DNA of 64,000 bases from Nisaea acidiphila (GTDB lineage Bacteria; Pseudomonadota; Alphaproteobacteria; Thalassobaculales; Thalassobaculaceae): assembly GCF_024662015.1 (NCBI RefSeq), contig NZ_CP102480.1, positions 3,404,501 through 3,468,500 of the forward strand, written 5' to 3'. A model generated the notes under the pieces. That model did no database searches, was not told the origin of the DNA, and saw nothing but the letters and a program-made list of their open reading frames with translations. This document shows, piece after piece, positions 42,143-54,743 of this stretch. A program made the translations under genes and the position numbers. Each line of letters begins with the position of its first letter. The stretch's first letter is position 1.

Positions 42143-42172
42143 CGGCACGCCTCCCTTTCGAGAGGCGTGCCG
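42143..42172 (+). terminator. Terminator-like hairpin after adhC
   Basis: CGGCACGCCT and AGGCGTGCCG are perfect 10-base arms with a 10-base loop, 16 bases after the stop codon. AAATCTTCTT follows, a weak T-rich tail. It probably separates adhC from selO. Confidence 0.6.
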
Positions 42173-42418
42173 AAATCTTCTTGATCGGAGTGATCGGTCA
42201 GAGGGGGCGGCAGGGGGCTCCGGAGTGGATCATGTCTGTTAGCTAGTGCTTTCTGAGGCAATCGGGCTTCGGGCCTCGTTGGCGGGTCCACTGAGCCGCA
42301 ATCCGGTAGATAACGCAGTCTCCAATAACCGTCGCCGCTTGTATTGGTTCCGGCTAAAACCAACTATCTACCGCTGTCGGACGAAATCTCTCACTGTGAG
42401 CGTCGAAACCTGTCTCCC

Positions 42419-43846
42419 ATGACTGCGATCCCCTTCGAAAACAGCTTTGCCAGGCTTCCGGACCGGTTCTATGCGAGGCTTTCGCCCGAGCCGGTTTCCG
42501 CGCCTAGTCTGATCAAAGTGAACCACACTTTGGCGCGGCGCCTCGGTTTGGATCCAATCGCGCTCGAGAGCCCCGACATGGTCGCCGCCCTGGCCGGGAA
42601 TTCACTGCCCGCAGGTGCCGAACCGCTCGCTCAGGCTTATGCCGGCCATCAGTTCGGCAGCTGGAACCCGCAATTGGGCGATGGCCGTGCGATCCTGTTG
42701 GGCGAAGTGGTTACGCCTGACGGGCACCGCTACGACATTCAGCTGAAAGGCTCCGGGCAGACGCCTTTCTCGCGCCGTGGGGATGGCCGTGCGCCGCTGG
42801 GGCCGGTCCTTCGAGAGTACATCATCTCCGAAGCGATGGCCGCGCTCGGTGTCCCAACAACCCGGTCATTGGCTGCAGTCGCTACAGGGGACAGCGTTTA
42901 CCGGGAAGAAATTGAGCCAGGAGCGGTTCTGACTCGCGTCGCCGCGAGCCATATCCGCGTCGGTACTTTCCAGTTCTTTGCAGCGCGCGGCGACATCGAG
43001 GCCGTTCGCCTCCTCGTTGAACATGCGATCGCGCGGCATTACCCGGACGCAGCAGCGGCACCTGACCCGGCTTTGGCCTTCTTGCAAGGAGTTGTGGCGC
43101 GTCAGGCGGCTTTGGTTGCCCGCTGGATGGCGTTGGGGTTCATCCACGGGGTTATGAATACGGACAACATGACCGTTAGCGGAGAGACGATAGACTACGG
43201 ACCGTGCGCATTCATGGATTCATATCATCCATTGAGGGTTTTCTCTTCCATCGACCACGGGGGACGCTATGCCTATGCCAACCAGCCGCGCATCGCGCAG
43301 TGGAACTTGGCATGTCTGGCGCAGTCTCTCCTGCCTGTTCTTTCGGGTGATGAAGAAACGGGATTGAAAGCCGCTCAACACGCCGTCGATGCATTCTCGG
43401 ATCTGTTCCAAAATGCGTGGCTAACCGAGATGCGGGCCAAACTGGGTCTCGCCGGCGCCGAGGACGGGGACGCAGGTCTGATCGAGAGCCTGCTCAACGT
43501 CATGGAGGAAGCCGAAGCCGATTTCACCCTGACTTTTAGAGGGCTTGCGGATGGGACGGCGCGCGAACAGTTCCGCGATCCCAAGGCCTTTGACCGATGG
43601 CTGAGCGATTGGCGTGCCCGCGGTGGCAGCGAGACGTTGGATCTGAATCGGATCAATCCGGTTTTCATTCCGCGCAATCATCTTGTCGAGTCCGCGATCG
43701 CAGCGGGTCTCGAAGGTGATTTCAAACCGTTCGAAGATCTCTTGATGGTTCTTTCCGACCCGTTCACTGCGCGGCCGGAATACGGGACCTACGCGAACCC
43801 GCCGCAGCCTGACGAGCGGGTCTATCAGACCTTCTGCGGCACCTGA
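42419..43846 (+). CDS. selO: Protein adenylyltransferase SelO (YdiU)
   Basis: 475 residues from the ATG at 42419, the usual length for the family. Conserved blocks: [87 protein letters not shown] (catalytic loop and metal Asp), and a C-terminal QTFCGT. SelO is a pseudokinase that transfers AMP to proteins and is linked to redox stress. No Zur box lies between adhC and this gene, and a hairpin intervenes, so its place in the zinc island may be incidental. Confidence 0.93.
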   Translation: MTAIPFENSFARLPDRFYARLSPEPVSAPSLIKVNHTLARRLGLDPIALESPDMVAALAGNSLPAGAEPLAQAYAGHQFGSWNPQLGDGRAILLGEVVTPDGHRYDIQLKGSGQTPFSRRGDGRAPLGPVLREYIISEAMAALGVPTTRSLAAVATGDSVYREEIEPGAVLTRVAASHIRVGTFQFFAARGDIEAVRLLVEHAIARHYPDAAAAPDPALAFLQGVVARQAALVARWMALGFIHGVMNTDNMTVSGETIDYGPCAFMDSYHPLRVFSSIDHGGRYAYANQPRIAQWNLACLAQSLLPVLSGDEETGLKAAQHAVDAFSDLFQNAWLTEMRAKLGLAGAEDGDAGLIESLLNVMEEAEADFTLTFRGLADGTAREQFRDPKAFDRWLSDWRARGGSETLDLNRINPVFIPRNHLVESAIAAGLEGDFKPFEDLLMVLSDPFTARPEYGTYANPPQPDERVYQTFCGT

Positions 43847-44199
43847 GAGCTCTCCCGAGGCCGGTTGGCTGCCGACCGCCGGAAATCAAGGCATTCGGCA
43901 AACGGCCGGAAAAGTTGGTCCAAAGTGACGAGACTGAAGGCATGAAGTAATTCTTGGATCGGTCTGGCTTTGGACGATCCGGGCTTGGTTTGGATGGCAT
44001 GTATGTGCCCATCAACGATTGCACGCGCCGGTTCCAGAAAACGGTCGTCCGGTATCCTATCGCCAACGCCGGGCGCGCGGTCATCCTTGTGTCGTCGCTC
44101 GATTTCATCGGTCTATCGGCAGATACAGGGCGACCGGAATGGGGGGCAATGATCCACGAATATCGGATGTTCCTGTTCACCGAACCACGCCTCGTTCTC
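43847..44199. other. Non-coding stretch between convergent selO and folE2
   Basis: About 350 bases. A plus-strand ORF (43954-44265) overlaps the folE2 end and has no family likeness. I see no clear terminator hairpin. Confidence 0.3.
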
Positions 44200-45120
44200 T
44201 CAGAACCCCTGCGAATGACTGCCAATGCCCGGCTGTGCCCAAGCCACGGCATCATGCGGATGTAAGCTTTCGAAATGCCGTACATGGACGCTCGGAAACA
44301 GATGGCTGTCCAGCGCCGACTCGATCCGCCGCGCCGCGTCTTCAACGAACATGAGGTTGCGCCCGTTGAGAACCGCGAAGGCCTGTTCGTCCGGGCGTTT
44401 GACCGCCGTTTGCACCGGAGTCTGCAATGCGGCCTCAATACGGTCGATCAGCGCCAGCAGGCCGAAGCTGTCGGCGCCTGGGTCCGAGTCGACCGAGACC
44501 TGAGCTTCGCTGCGCTGGCTATGCGGCGTCGCCGCCGAGGCATTGTCGCGCAGCCATGCGGCAACCGCGTCCGGCGTCACATCCGTCTGTCCCGCGAAAG
44601 CTTTGAGAAAGCCTTGCTCCACCACTTGGCGCGACAGCGCTGCCGAGCAGGGGCAGGTCGAAGAATAGGTGATCCGTAGTTTGACGCGACAGCGATAGGC
44701 GCCATGGATCGCAGATGCGTCAATCTGCACCGGATAGGAGGTCCAGCCAGACAGGCCCTCGGTCAACAGCGCAGGGCGTCGGACCAACAGGTCGAAGGCG
44801 AGGCGAAGTCGCGCATTGCCGCTGCCACAATCGGCATGACTGTCGATCATCCTGTCCAACAGCACTTTCAACCGCGCGGGCGATAGCCCGTTACCCTCAC
44901 TCAGCATGTCGAGCAGGCGATAGAGTCTCGACATGTGAATTCCCTTCGTCTCGGGTCGCGGAAGGTCCACTTGGGTATCGACGCGGGCATGCAGGTCCCG
45001 ATTGTAGTCGGGTTCGCGAACCGTCACTGGCAGGTCGATACCCTGCATGCCAACCCAGGCGAGCGGGCTGTGAGCCGGGGCGGCGTCAGAGAGGGAGATG
45101 TCGGGCAGTTCAGCATTCAT
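44200..45120 (-). CDS. folE2: Zinc-independent GTP cyclohydrolase IB, FolE2
   Basis: 306 residues. COG1469 features: [11 protein letters not shown] region, the metal-site Cys156 in [13 protein letters not shown], a histidine in TPHSQRSEA, and the C-terminal [15 protein letters not shown]. FolE2 makes 7,8-dihydroneopterin triphosphate from GTP, the first step of folate synthesis, using Mn or Fe instead of zinc. In many bacteria it is Zur-controlled to replace the zinc enzyme FolE. Here it is the last of three minus-strand genes that run away from the Zur box at 48114. Confidence 0.93.
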   Translation of the reverse strand: MNAELPDISLSDAAPAHSPLAWVGMQGIDLPVTVREPDYNRDLHARVDTQVDLPRPETKGIHMSRLYRLLDMLSEGNGLSPARLKVLLDRMIDSHADCGSGNARLRLAFDLLVRRPALLTEGLSGWTSYPVQIDASAIHGAYRCRVKLRITYSSTCPCSAALSRQVVEQGFLKAFAGQTDVTPDAVAAWLRDNASAATPHSQRSEAQVSVDSDPGADSFGLLALIDRIEAALQTPVQTAVKRPDEQAFAVLNGRNLMFVEDAARRIESALDSHLFPSVHVRHFESLHPHDAVAWAQPGIGSHSQGF

Positions 45121-45348
45121 GTCCGGTTCCGATCACGATGTATTTCTCTTCTTGCTTCAGGATTTGCAGGAGGTTCAGGCCGTTCCGGTCGGGGGCTCAG
45201 GGGCTCAGGGGCTCCGCCAATGGGAAAACGCTTCGTTGTTCGATGGTCAGGCGGTCAGATCTCAGTTCCCAGGCTGTGGTTGTCGCGGAGGGTGATAGCG
45301 CGTTGACTGGCGTCGGGTGTGGATGCAAAGGTCCTGGTCGAGGGAAGT
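45121..45348. other. Gap upstream of folE2 with a short direct repeat
   Basis: The 228-base gap contains three tandem copies of GGGGCTCA around 45195-45215. No Zur-like palindrome is present, so folE2 is probably read through from upstream. Confidence 0.3.
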
Positions 45349-45789
45349 TCAAACGGCTTCCGACAGGCGTGACGAATGATGGCCCGTGATGAGCCAGCGA
45401 CCGTCAATCTCCTCGAAAGTGAAGAGAAAGCGCGCGGGGACCGCTTCTTCGCCAGACTCTCTTTGCAAATAGAACGTATACAGGCCCCCGATGACCATGG
45501 TCCCGAGCTTTCGGCTTACGCGCTTCTTCCGAAGGGTGATCTCGCAGCGGATCTTTCCGTTCGCCAGAAAATTCTCGAAATACTGACGGCGTTCCTCTTC
45601 CCGTTCGCCGATTACATTCGAGAGAGTCGGAACAAGAATGGCGTCGGGGGCGTAGAGCGCGAGCAGGTCGTCGATCACTCCGACCGAAATCACCTCCGCC
45701 CAACGAAACAGCGCGCGCCTGGCGGAGGCGAGGCATTTTGCCTCCAGGCTCGCAAAATCTGTATTCGGTTCCATTCCGCTCATCTGCAT
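45349..45789 (-). CDS. SnoaL/CaMKII-association-like small protein
   Basis: 146 residues with the cone-shaped alpha+beta fold of the DUF4440/CaMKII-association superfamily (ALFRWAEVISVGVIDDLLALYAPDAILVPT, then TFYLQRESGEEAVPARFLFTFEEIDGRWLITGHHSS). No catalytic residues can be assigned. It lies between thrS and folE2 on the same strand, 52 bases after thrS, so it is probably co-induced in zinc starvation. Role unknown. Confidence 0.7.
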   Translation of the reverse strand: MQMSGMEPNTDFASLEAKCLASARRALFRWAEVISVGVIDDLLALYAPDAILVPTLSNVIGEREEERRQYFENFLANGKIRCEITLRKKRVSRKLGTMVIGGLYTFYLQRESGEEAVPARFLFTFEEIDGRWLITGHHSSRLSEAV

Positions 45790-45841
45790 TGACCACTTGT
45801 TTGAGGAAGGTGTCGCGGCGCGGCTAGTCGAAGACGAGCGA

Positions 45842-47839
45842 TTAACCAGTCATCGCACCTGCATGCGCGGCGTCGAGCGGGAGTTCGCTGTTGCCCAATT
45901 CAGGCTGGGAAGCGGGCGAGGCAGGTCCGAGGGGCGGATTTGCTTCGGAAGCGAGACGATCCAATACTTCGGCCAAGGGAAGCGCCTGTCTCTCGGGCGA
46001 TCCGAGCCGACGCATTGACACGCTCCGTTCCTCGACTTCCCGTTTACCCAACACGAGTAAGACCGGAACCTTCGTCAGACTGTGTTCGCGGACCTTGTAG
46101 GGGATCTTCTCGTTGCGGAGATCGAGCCCGGCGCGAAGACCACGTGCGGCAAGGAGCGCGCGGACTTCGCGCGCATAATCGTCAGCGTCCGACGTGATCG
46201 TTGCAACGACCACCTGCGTCGGCGCAAGCCAGAGCGGAAAATGCCCGGCGTAATGCTCGATCAGGATACCGGTAAAGCGCTCCAGCGAGCCGAACATCGC
46301 CCGATGTAGCATGACGGGCGCAGTCTTTTCGCCGCGTTCATTGATGTAGAAAGCATCGAAGCGCTCCGGGAGGTTGAAATCGACCTGGAGTGTGCCGCAC
46401 TGCCAGTCCCGGCCAATGGCGTCGCGCAACACATATTCGAGCTTCGGGCCATAGAACGCGCCCTCGCCTTCGTTGACCGTGAAAGGCCGGCCGAGCGTGT
46501 CCAGTGCCTGACGAAGCGATTGTTCAGAGCGGTCCCAGGATGTGTCCGAGCCAATGCGATGTTCCGGTCGCGTCGACAATTTGATGCGGATATCCGTGAA
46601 ACCGAAATCCTCGTAAATCGAGAGAATGAGGTCGTTGACCTTGATGCATTCTGCGGTCAGTTGATCCTCTCTGCAGAAGATGTGGGCGTCGTCCTGCGTG
46701 AAGGAGCGTACCCGCAGCAATCCATGCAGTGCGCCCGACGGCTCGTAGCGGTGAACCTTGCCGAACTCCGCGATCTTGAGCGGCATGTCCCGGTAGCTCT
46801 TCAGACCCTGCTTGTAGATCAGCATGTGACCGGGGCAATTCATGGGCTTCAGCGCGAAGTCGCGATCGTCCTCGGTCTTGGTCGTGAACATATGCTCGCG
46901 GTAGTTCTGCCAGTGGCCCGATGTCTCCCACAGATGCCGGTCCATGATATCGGGCGTATTAACCTCGATATAACCGGCCGCCGCCTGCCGCTTGCGCATG
47001 TAGGCGATGAGGGCCTGGAACAGGGTCCAGCCCTTCTCGTGCCAGAACACCGAGCCGGGCGCTTCCTCCTGAAAGTGGAAGAGATCCATCTCCCGGCCAA
47101 GGCGGCGATGGTCACGCTTCTCGGCTTCCTCCAGCATTTCGAGATGCGCATCGAGGTCCGACTGAGTCGCGAAGGCGGTGCCATAAATGCGCGTCAGCAT
47201 GGGCTTGGTCGAGTCCCCGCGCCAATAGGCCCCGGCGACCTTGGTCAGCTTGAAGGCTTGGCCGACCTTGCCAACCGAATCCATATGCGGGCCACGGCAA
47301 AGATCAAGCCATTCGCCTTGCCGGTAGATTTTGATTTCCTCGTCTTCCGGGATGGCATCGATCAGCTCGACCTTGAAGGTCTCCCCCTTCTCGCGGAAGA
47401 AATCCTTGGCCTGTTCGTGGCCCCAGATTTCGCAGGTGAAAGGCTCGTTGCGGGCGACGATCTCACGCATGCGCTTTTCGATCAGCGGCAGATCGTCAAG
47501 TGTGAACGGCGTGTCTCGGGCGAAGTCGTAGAAGAAGCCATTCTCGATCACCGGCCCGATCGTCGCCTGAGTGCCCGGGAAGAGTTCCTGCACCGCCTCG
47601 GCCAGAACATGTGCCGCGTCATGGCGAATCAGGTCCAACGCGCGAGGGGCCTCGCGGGTGAGGAATTCGACACGCGCATCGCTGTCGACCCTTTCGACGA
47701 GGTCGGTGAGTCTGCCGTTCACCACCATGGCCACCGACTTTTTTCGCAAGGATGGCGCAATGCCGGATGCGATCTCAGCGCCGCTGAGCGGTGCCGCGAA
47801 CTCGCGTAAGGCGCCGTCAGGCAGAGTGATACGAACCAT
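45842..47839 (-). CDS. thrS: Second threonyl-tRNA synthetase, Zur-linked paralogue
   Basis: 665 residues: TGS domain (1-60), editing domain with HDAAH, then the class II catalytic core and anticodon-binding domain. All three zinc ligands of the active site remain: Cys near 331 (MNCPGH), His near 382 (QDDAHIFC), His near 511 (MLHRAMFG). So it still uses zinc, unlike HisI and AdhC here. Its place in a Zur-controlled block suggests an extra copy made when zinc is scarce, perhaps with tighter zinc binding or loaded by the CobW-type chaperone. It starts 275 bases from the Zur box at 48114. Confidence 0.9.
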   Translation of the reverse strand: MVRITLPDGALREFAAPLSGAEIASGIAPSLRKKSVAMVVNGRLTDLVERVDSDARVEFLTREAPRALDLIRHDAAHVLAEAVQELFPGTQATIGPVIENGFFYDFARDTPFTLDDLPLIEKRMREIVARNEPFTCEIWGHEQAKDFFREKGETFKVELIDAIPEDEEIKIYRQGEWLDLCRGPHMDSVGKVGQAFKLTKVAGAYWRGDSTKPMLTRIYGTAFATQSDLDAHLEMLEEAEKRDHRRLGREMDLFHFQEEAPGSVFWHEKGWTLFQALIAYMRKRQAAAGYIEVNTPDIMDRHLWETSGHWQNYREHMFTTKTEDDRDFALKPMNCPGHMLIYKQGLKSYRDMPLKIAEFGKVHRYEPSGALHGLLRVRSFTQDDAHIFCREDQLTAECIKVNDLILSIYEDFGFTDIRIKLSTRPEHRIGSDTSWDRSEQSLRQALDTLGRPFTVNEGEGAFYGPKLEYVLRDAIGRDWQCGTLQVDFNLPERFDAFYINERGEKTAPVMLHRAMFGSLERFTGILIEHYAGHFPLWLAPTQVVVATITSDADDYAREVRALLAARGLRAGLDLRNEKIPYKVREHSLTKVPVLLVLGKREVEERSVSMRRLGSPERQALPLAEVLDRLASEANPPLGPASPASQPELGNSELPLDAAHAGAMTG

Positions 47840-48113
47840 GGATCAGCCTCAAGTACAGGAGTTTGAAAAAGGGAGCGATTGACCGGCACAGTGGCTCGGC
47901 AAATACCGCCAAGCGATTGGCATCGTGCGAGACGTCAGCTTCTCAGGACGAGGTCCCTTAAAGGCCCATGGCGCTTCCGGATCTCAATGGCATGAGCCGA
48001 GCAAATCGGACGGAAACGACAGGTCGGAAACCTTCGGGTGCTCGTCGCTTGTAAGCAGTCTCGAGGCGGCGCCATTGGAAGTCACGCTCTTCGCCAATCA
48101 GGTAATGAACTTG
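47840..48113. other. Divergent promoter region of thrS and the hisI operon
   Basis: About 270 bases between the thrS start and the Zur box. No gene and no second Zur palindrome. Together with 48133-48173 it forms the shared upstream region of both transcripts. Confidence 0.35.
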
Positions 48114-48132
48114 AATGTTATATTATAACATT
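48114..48132. promoter_or_regulatory. Zur operator of the hisI operon and probably thrS
   Basis: AATGTTATATTATAACATT is a perfect 19-base palindrome. It is 41 bases before the small gene at 48174 on the plus strand and 275 bases before thrS on the minus strand. The plus-strand genes are the clearer targets. Confidence 0.9.
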
Positions 48133-48173
48133 ACATTAATAAGGACAATAGTGAGCCGAGGAGTCATGGCAAA

Positions 48174-48383
48174 ATGAATGCTGCGCCAATGAACGCTGCG
48201 CTTCGGAACATCGTCGCAGAACACGACAATAAAACCCTGCGGTTGCGCCGCGCCCACGAGGATCTGATCGACACTGCGGCACGAGTCGCATGTACCCAGG
48301 GACGTCGCTTCGAGGCTAACAAAGCCAGTCCGGTCAAACTGCGCGAACGGATTTCCAATGAATCCGATGAGGTGCTCGGATGA
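48174..48383 (+). CDS. Small unknown protein preceding hisI
   Basis: 69 residues, directly behind the Zur box and overlapping the hisI start by four bases (ATGA). It is mostly helical and basic in the middle ([18 protein letters not shown]), with one Cys. No family recognised. Its coupling to hisI suggests real translation and a linked role. Confidence 0.55.
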   Translation: MNAAPMNAALRNIVAEHDNKTLRLRRAHEDLIDTAARVACTQGRRFEANKASPVKLRERISNESDEVLG

Positions 48384-48874
48384 GCGCGGTATCCTCCAAT
48401 GTGAATGGTGCGCCTTTCGCTCCGCGCCTGTCGGTAGAACAGGTAGAGGAAGGTGCGTTGCTTTCCCCGAAATTCGGCGTGGACGGACTAATTCCCGTTG
48501 TCACCACCGATGCCGAATCAGGCGAAGTCCTGATGATGGGGGTGATGACGTCGGAGGCGCTGCTCCTTACGGTCGAGACGGGTGAAGCGCATTACTGGAG
48601 CCGCAGCCGGCAATGCTTGTGGCACAAAGGCGCGACCAGCGGGCTCATCCAGAAGGTTGTCGAGATTAGGGTCGACGACGATCAGGACGCAATCTGGTTG
48701 CGGGTCGAGATTGCCGGCGGCGCAAGTTGCCATGTCGGTTATCGGTCGTGCTTCTATCGTGCTGTTCCGCTGCAAGCGGCGGCGCGCCCCGTCGAGTTAA
48801 CCTTCACAGAGACGGAAAAGGTTTTCGATCCGGTCGCGGTCTATGGCGATGCGCCGAACCCCACGCAGCTCTAA
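48380..48874 (+). CDS. HisI paralogue (phosphoribosyl-AMP cyclohydrolase) lacking one zinc Cys
   Basis: 164 residues. The PRA-CH core is clear ([47 protein letters not shown]). Of the three Cys that bind catalytic zinc in HisI, Cys117 (ACH type) and Cys124 (RSCFYR) remain, but the first, in the normally invariant DCDxD, is Asp100 (DDDQD). The Zur box upstream and this change suggest a version that works with less zinc or another metal, backing up histidine synthesis. A longer N-terminus of about 20 residues precedes the core. Confidence 0.88.
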   Translation: MSAVSSNVNGAPFAPRLSVEQVEEGALLSPKFGVDGLIPVVTTDAESGEVLMMGVMTSEALLLTVETGEAHYWSRSRQCLWHKGATSGLIQKVVEIRVDDDQDAIWLRVEIAGGASCHVGYRSCFYRAVPLQAAARPVELTFTETEKVFDPVAVYGDAPNPTQL

Positions 48875-48968
48875 GATGATGCCGCAGACGGTAGGAGCGG
48901 GTCTCTCTGTCCTAGGTGCCGTTGTTCACGAAAGAGCGAAATGCTGAACCCCATCTCTTGAACGACGA

Positions 48969-52155
<3,187 letters not shown>

Positions 52156-52174
<19 letters not shown>

Positions 52175-52572
52175 TCCATCCTCCAGAATGTGGCGAGCCC
52201 GGTGCGAACGCGGGCGATATCTGTCTCGGTGCCCGCGAGCTCGAAGCGGTAGAGCACGGGTATGTCGCATTTGCGGGCGATGACGTCGCCCGCGAGCGCG
52301 TAGGTCTGGCCGAAATTCCGGTTTCCGCCGGCGATCACGCCACGCAACAGTCCCCGGCACGTTGGATCGTTCAGGAAGCGGATCACCTGTTTCGGCACCG
52401 CGCCGCGTCCCTCGCCGTCCGCATAGGTCGGGCAGATCAGGATAAAAGGTTCCTGCGGCTCGGGGAGGGGCTGGTCCGGCGAAACCGGTATACGTTCCGC
52501 CGGCAGTCCGAGCCGTTCGACGAAACGAGCTGTGTTTTCCGAACGGGAAGAGAAGTAGACCAGCACCGGCAT
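52156..52572 (-). CDS. nrdI: Flavodoxin-like NrdI
   Basis: 138 residues: [20 protein letters not shown] phosphate-binding start, [23 protein letters not shown], and [35 protein letters not shown]. NrdI supplies the oxidant that assembles the Mn(III)2-tyrosyl radical in NrdF, so this locus probably makes a manganese enzyme. It lies four bases after nrdH. Confidence 0.93.
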
Positions 52573-52576
52573 CGGA

Positions 52577-52798
52577 TCAGGCGAGTTGGCCGATCAGGTC
52601 GGGGCGGAAGCCGGCCCAGTGGCTCTCGCCGGCGACGACGACGGGAACCTGCTGATAGCCCATTTCCTCGACCCGCGAGAAGGCCTCATCGTCCTGTGTA
52701 AGGTCGACGACCTGGTACTCAAGGCCCTTGGCGCCGAGGGCGCGGGTCGTGGCGGTGCATTGCACGCAGGCCGGCTTGGAATAAACGATGATCGTCAT
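52577..52798 (-). CDS. nrdH: Glutaredoxin-like NrdH
   Basis: 73 residues. Active site CVQC (Cys11, Cys14), then [23 protein letters not shown], the NrdH signature region that accepts electrons from thioredoxin reductase. It reduces the C-terminal Cys pair of NrdE. It is the first gene of the operon, about 115 bases after the cobalamin riboswitch. Confidence 0.93.
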   Translation of the reverse strand: MTIIVYSKPACVQCTATTRALGAKGLEYQVVDLTQDDEAFSRVEEMGYQQVPVVVAGESHWAGFRPDLIGQLA

Positions 52799-52914
52799 GC
52801 TCTGTCCCCTTCTTGATCGGGCGGCTCGGCCGGGGACGCTGACGACTTAGGGAGTTTCGGGACTCGCCAAGCTCTCGCGCCCGAAGCCCTCCGCTTCAGC
52901 TCGTCACTCGCGCT

Positions 52915-53075
52915 CTGGCAGGTCTCCTGGCTCACGGCTCGGGTGTCTCGATCAACCTTCCCGGCAAATTTGGCCAGTGGTCTTTCAGATCTCGACTCGC
53001 CGCTTACAGTTGCGGGGGCAGCGCCGGACTCTCACCGGCTTCCCTCTTCACCTTCGACATACTGGTCTCAGGCAC
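52915..53075 (-). promoter_or_regulatory. Cobalamin riboswitch upstream of nrdHIEF
   Basis: Read on the minus strand, the conserved B12-element blocks occur in order: GGTGAAGAGGGAAGCCGGTG, then GCTGCCCCCGCAACTGTAAG, then the kissing-loop region CCACTGGCC, then GGGAAGG, and last GAGCCAGGAGACCTGCC. This is a full adenosylcobalamin-type aptamer. B12 binding should reduce expression of nrdHIEF, whose class Ib enzyme does not need B12. Confidence 0.95.
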
Positions 53076-53317
53076 CAAAGCAACGATATCTTGGGGTGGG
53101 ACTGAGCGTTCTGTCAACATATAGAAAAATTCGCGTGTATAGCCGCCGGATCTGGCTGTGACATTCAGGCGCTGCCAACACAAGGAGTGTCAGAATTCAG
53201 CTTGGGGGCCGTTTGTGCGGGGCAGTGATGCAGTACGGTGTACGGCACGCGCGTAACGAACAATGAATAGTAAATGCGTTCGCGGACCTGAGCGGGACCT
53301 AATGCGCGTTTCCCCAA
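53076..53317. other. Gap between riboswitch and integrase terminator
   Basis: About 240 bases holding the promoter of the nrd riboswitch transcript (minus strand). No gene seen. Confidence 0.3.
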
Positions 53318-53350
53318 AGAGAAAATGCCGGGGACCGTTAGGTTCCCGGC
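53318..53350 (-). terminator. Terminator after the integrase
   Basis: GCCGGGGACC (53327-53336) and GGTTCCCGGC (53341-53350) form a 10-base stem with one mismatch and a GTTA loop. On the minus strand ATTTTCTCTTTG follows, giving a T-rich tail. Confidence 0.6.
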
Positions 53351-53399
53351 AAATTGAACAGGGAGGCTTCACATCTGGGAGGTCAAAAGCCAGTCGAGC

Positions 53400-54542
53400 C
53401 TATTTCCCCAGGCAAAATCGCTCCCAGCGCTCCATCAGCTCTTTCCGACGGTCGAACATATCCGACCTTGCATAGGCTCGTTCCACCTTATCTCCCAACG
53501 CATGAGCCAGCGCAGCCTCCGCGACTTCCCGCTCGGCATGATCATATTCACTGCACCAGTCTCGGAAAGTGCTCCTCAATCCGTGGACGGTGAAATCCGT
53601 CCGCTTCATGCGCTCGAGAAGGCGTGCGAATACCTGATCCGACTGTGGCCTGGCGTGCCCGCCCTTGCCTCTTCGATCACTTGGGAAGACCAGTTCGGTG
53701 TCGAGCCCGCGCACGGCCTCCAAGACCTCTAGCGCCTTTCCCGTGAGAGGAACACGATGCGGCTTGTCAGCCTTCATGCGTTCTTTCGGAAGCACCCAGA
53801 GGCCATTCTGAATCTCGCTCCATCGTGCACCGCGCGCCTCTCCAGATCTCGTTGCCGTCAGGATCAGGAATTCAAGTGTCCGGGCTGAAAGGCCTTCCCT
53901 CTCGGATAGCTGCTTCATGAAACTCGGCAACTCTCGCCAAGGTAGGGCGCGCATATGTTCGACACTCCGCTTCACCGTGGGAAGCGCGCGCTCGATCCCG
54001 TTCGTCGGGTTCTCGCTGTGATAATAGCCGGCGCCCCTGGCCCAGTCGAAGATTGTGGAGAGGCGCTGTTTCACGCGTTTCGCAGTATCGCTTTTCTCCG
54101 TCCAGATTGGCGTCAGAACCTCAAGCACTTCGCTGATGCCGATCTTCTCGATTGGCATGTCACCCAGGGTTGGCTCGGCATAGCGCTGCAGCGAGGCGAG
54201 CCATTTATCGGCATGCTTCTCGCTCGACCAGGCGCCGCGATTGTTCTCGTGGACAGTCTTAATGGCGTCGCTGAACCGGATCGTCTTCCGTCGCTTCTCG
54301 GCGATGGGGTCACCGCCGTTCCGAGCAATGCGTCTGTAATCGATCGCGAGTTCCCGTGCCTCGGCCAGGGAGACAAGCCCGGCCGAGCCGAGACCGATGT
54401 CGCGGCGGCGGCCGTGCACAACCGTGCGCAGGATCCAGGATTTGCCGCCCTTGGGGCCGATCCGCAGGTAGAGGGCATTGCCGTCACCATAGAGCCCCGG
54501 ATCCTTCAGAGACTTGACCGTCTTTGCGGTGAGGCGGTTCAT
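53400..54542 (-). CDS. P4-type tyrosine integrase
   Basis: 380 residues from the ATG at 54542 (MNRLTAKTVKSLKDPG), the typical P4-family start; the frame is open 26 codons further. N-terminal DUF4102-like arm-binding domain (YLRIGPKGGKSWILR), core-binding domain, and catalytic domain with Arg in TATRSGEARG, His-x-x-Arg in HGLRSTFRDW, then LAHALGD and the Tyr in ERAYARSD. It is intact by sequence. It reads away from an RNA-gene-like 3' end at 54696-54728, the usual relation of an integrase to its attachment site. Cargo of this element is not obvious. Confidence 0.9.
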   Translation of the reverse strand: MNRLTAKTVKSLKDPGLYGDGNALYLRIGPKGGKSWILRTVVHGRRRDIGLGSAGLVSLAEARELAIDYRRIARNGGDPIAEKRRKTIRFSDAIKTVHENNRGAWSSEKHADKWLASLQRYAEPTLGDMPIEKIGISEVLEVLTPIWTEKSDTAKRVKQRLSTIFDWARGAGYYHSENPTNGIERALPTVKRSVEHMRALPWRELPSFMKQLSEREGLSARTLEFLILTATRSGEARGARWSEIQNGLWVLPKERMKADKPHRVPLTGKALEVLEAVRGLDTELVFPSDRRGKGGHARPQSDQVFARLLERMKRTDFTVHGLRSTFRDWCSEYDHAEREVAEAALAHALGDKVERAYARSDMFDRRKELMERWERFCLGK

Positions 54543-54695
54543 GACCCGTGTCCCCACATTTTGTCCCAACCATTTTACCAACATTTGTCCCAACATCAAA
54601 ACTGCGATGTGGGGGCACATCGTGAGACAGCATGAAATAGCGTTTCTGAAATTATAGAAATATCATGAAGATATTGGAACCATCTGAAAATCTAT

Positions 54696-54728
54696 GGGAC
54701 AGGGGTTCGGTAGCCTCCTCCGCTACCA
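54696..54728 (+). repeat. Possible tRNA/tmRNA 3'-end attachment site
   Basis: GGGACAGGGGTTCGG followed by CCTCCTCCGCTACCA looks like a T-arm and acceptor end of a tRNA-Ser or tmRNA with a few bases missing. It sits upstream of a P4-type integrase that usually targets such sites. No 5' part of an RNA gene is seen, so this would be the element-distal copy. Weak evidence. Confidence 0.35.
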
Positions 54729-54743
54729 ACATTCCTTCAAGGA

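Noticed and set aside
43954-44265. Plus-strand ORF between selO and folE2
   Set aside because: It overlaps the folE2 end, lacks a ribosome-binding site and shows no family resemblance.
46520-47809. 429-codon plus-strand ORF over thrS
   Set aside because: Antisense to a full-length ThrRS gene with all conserved motifs.
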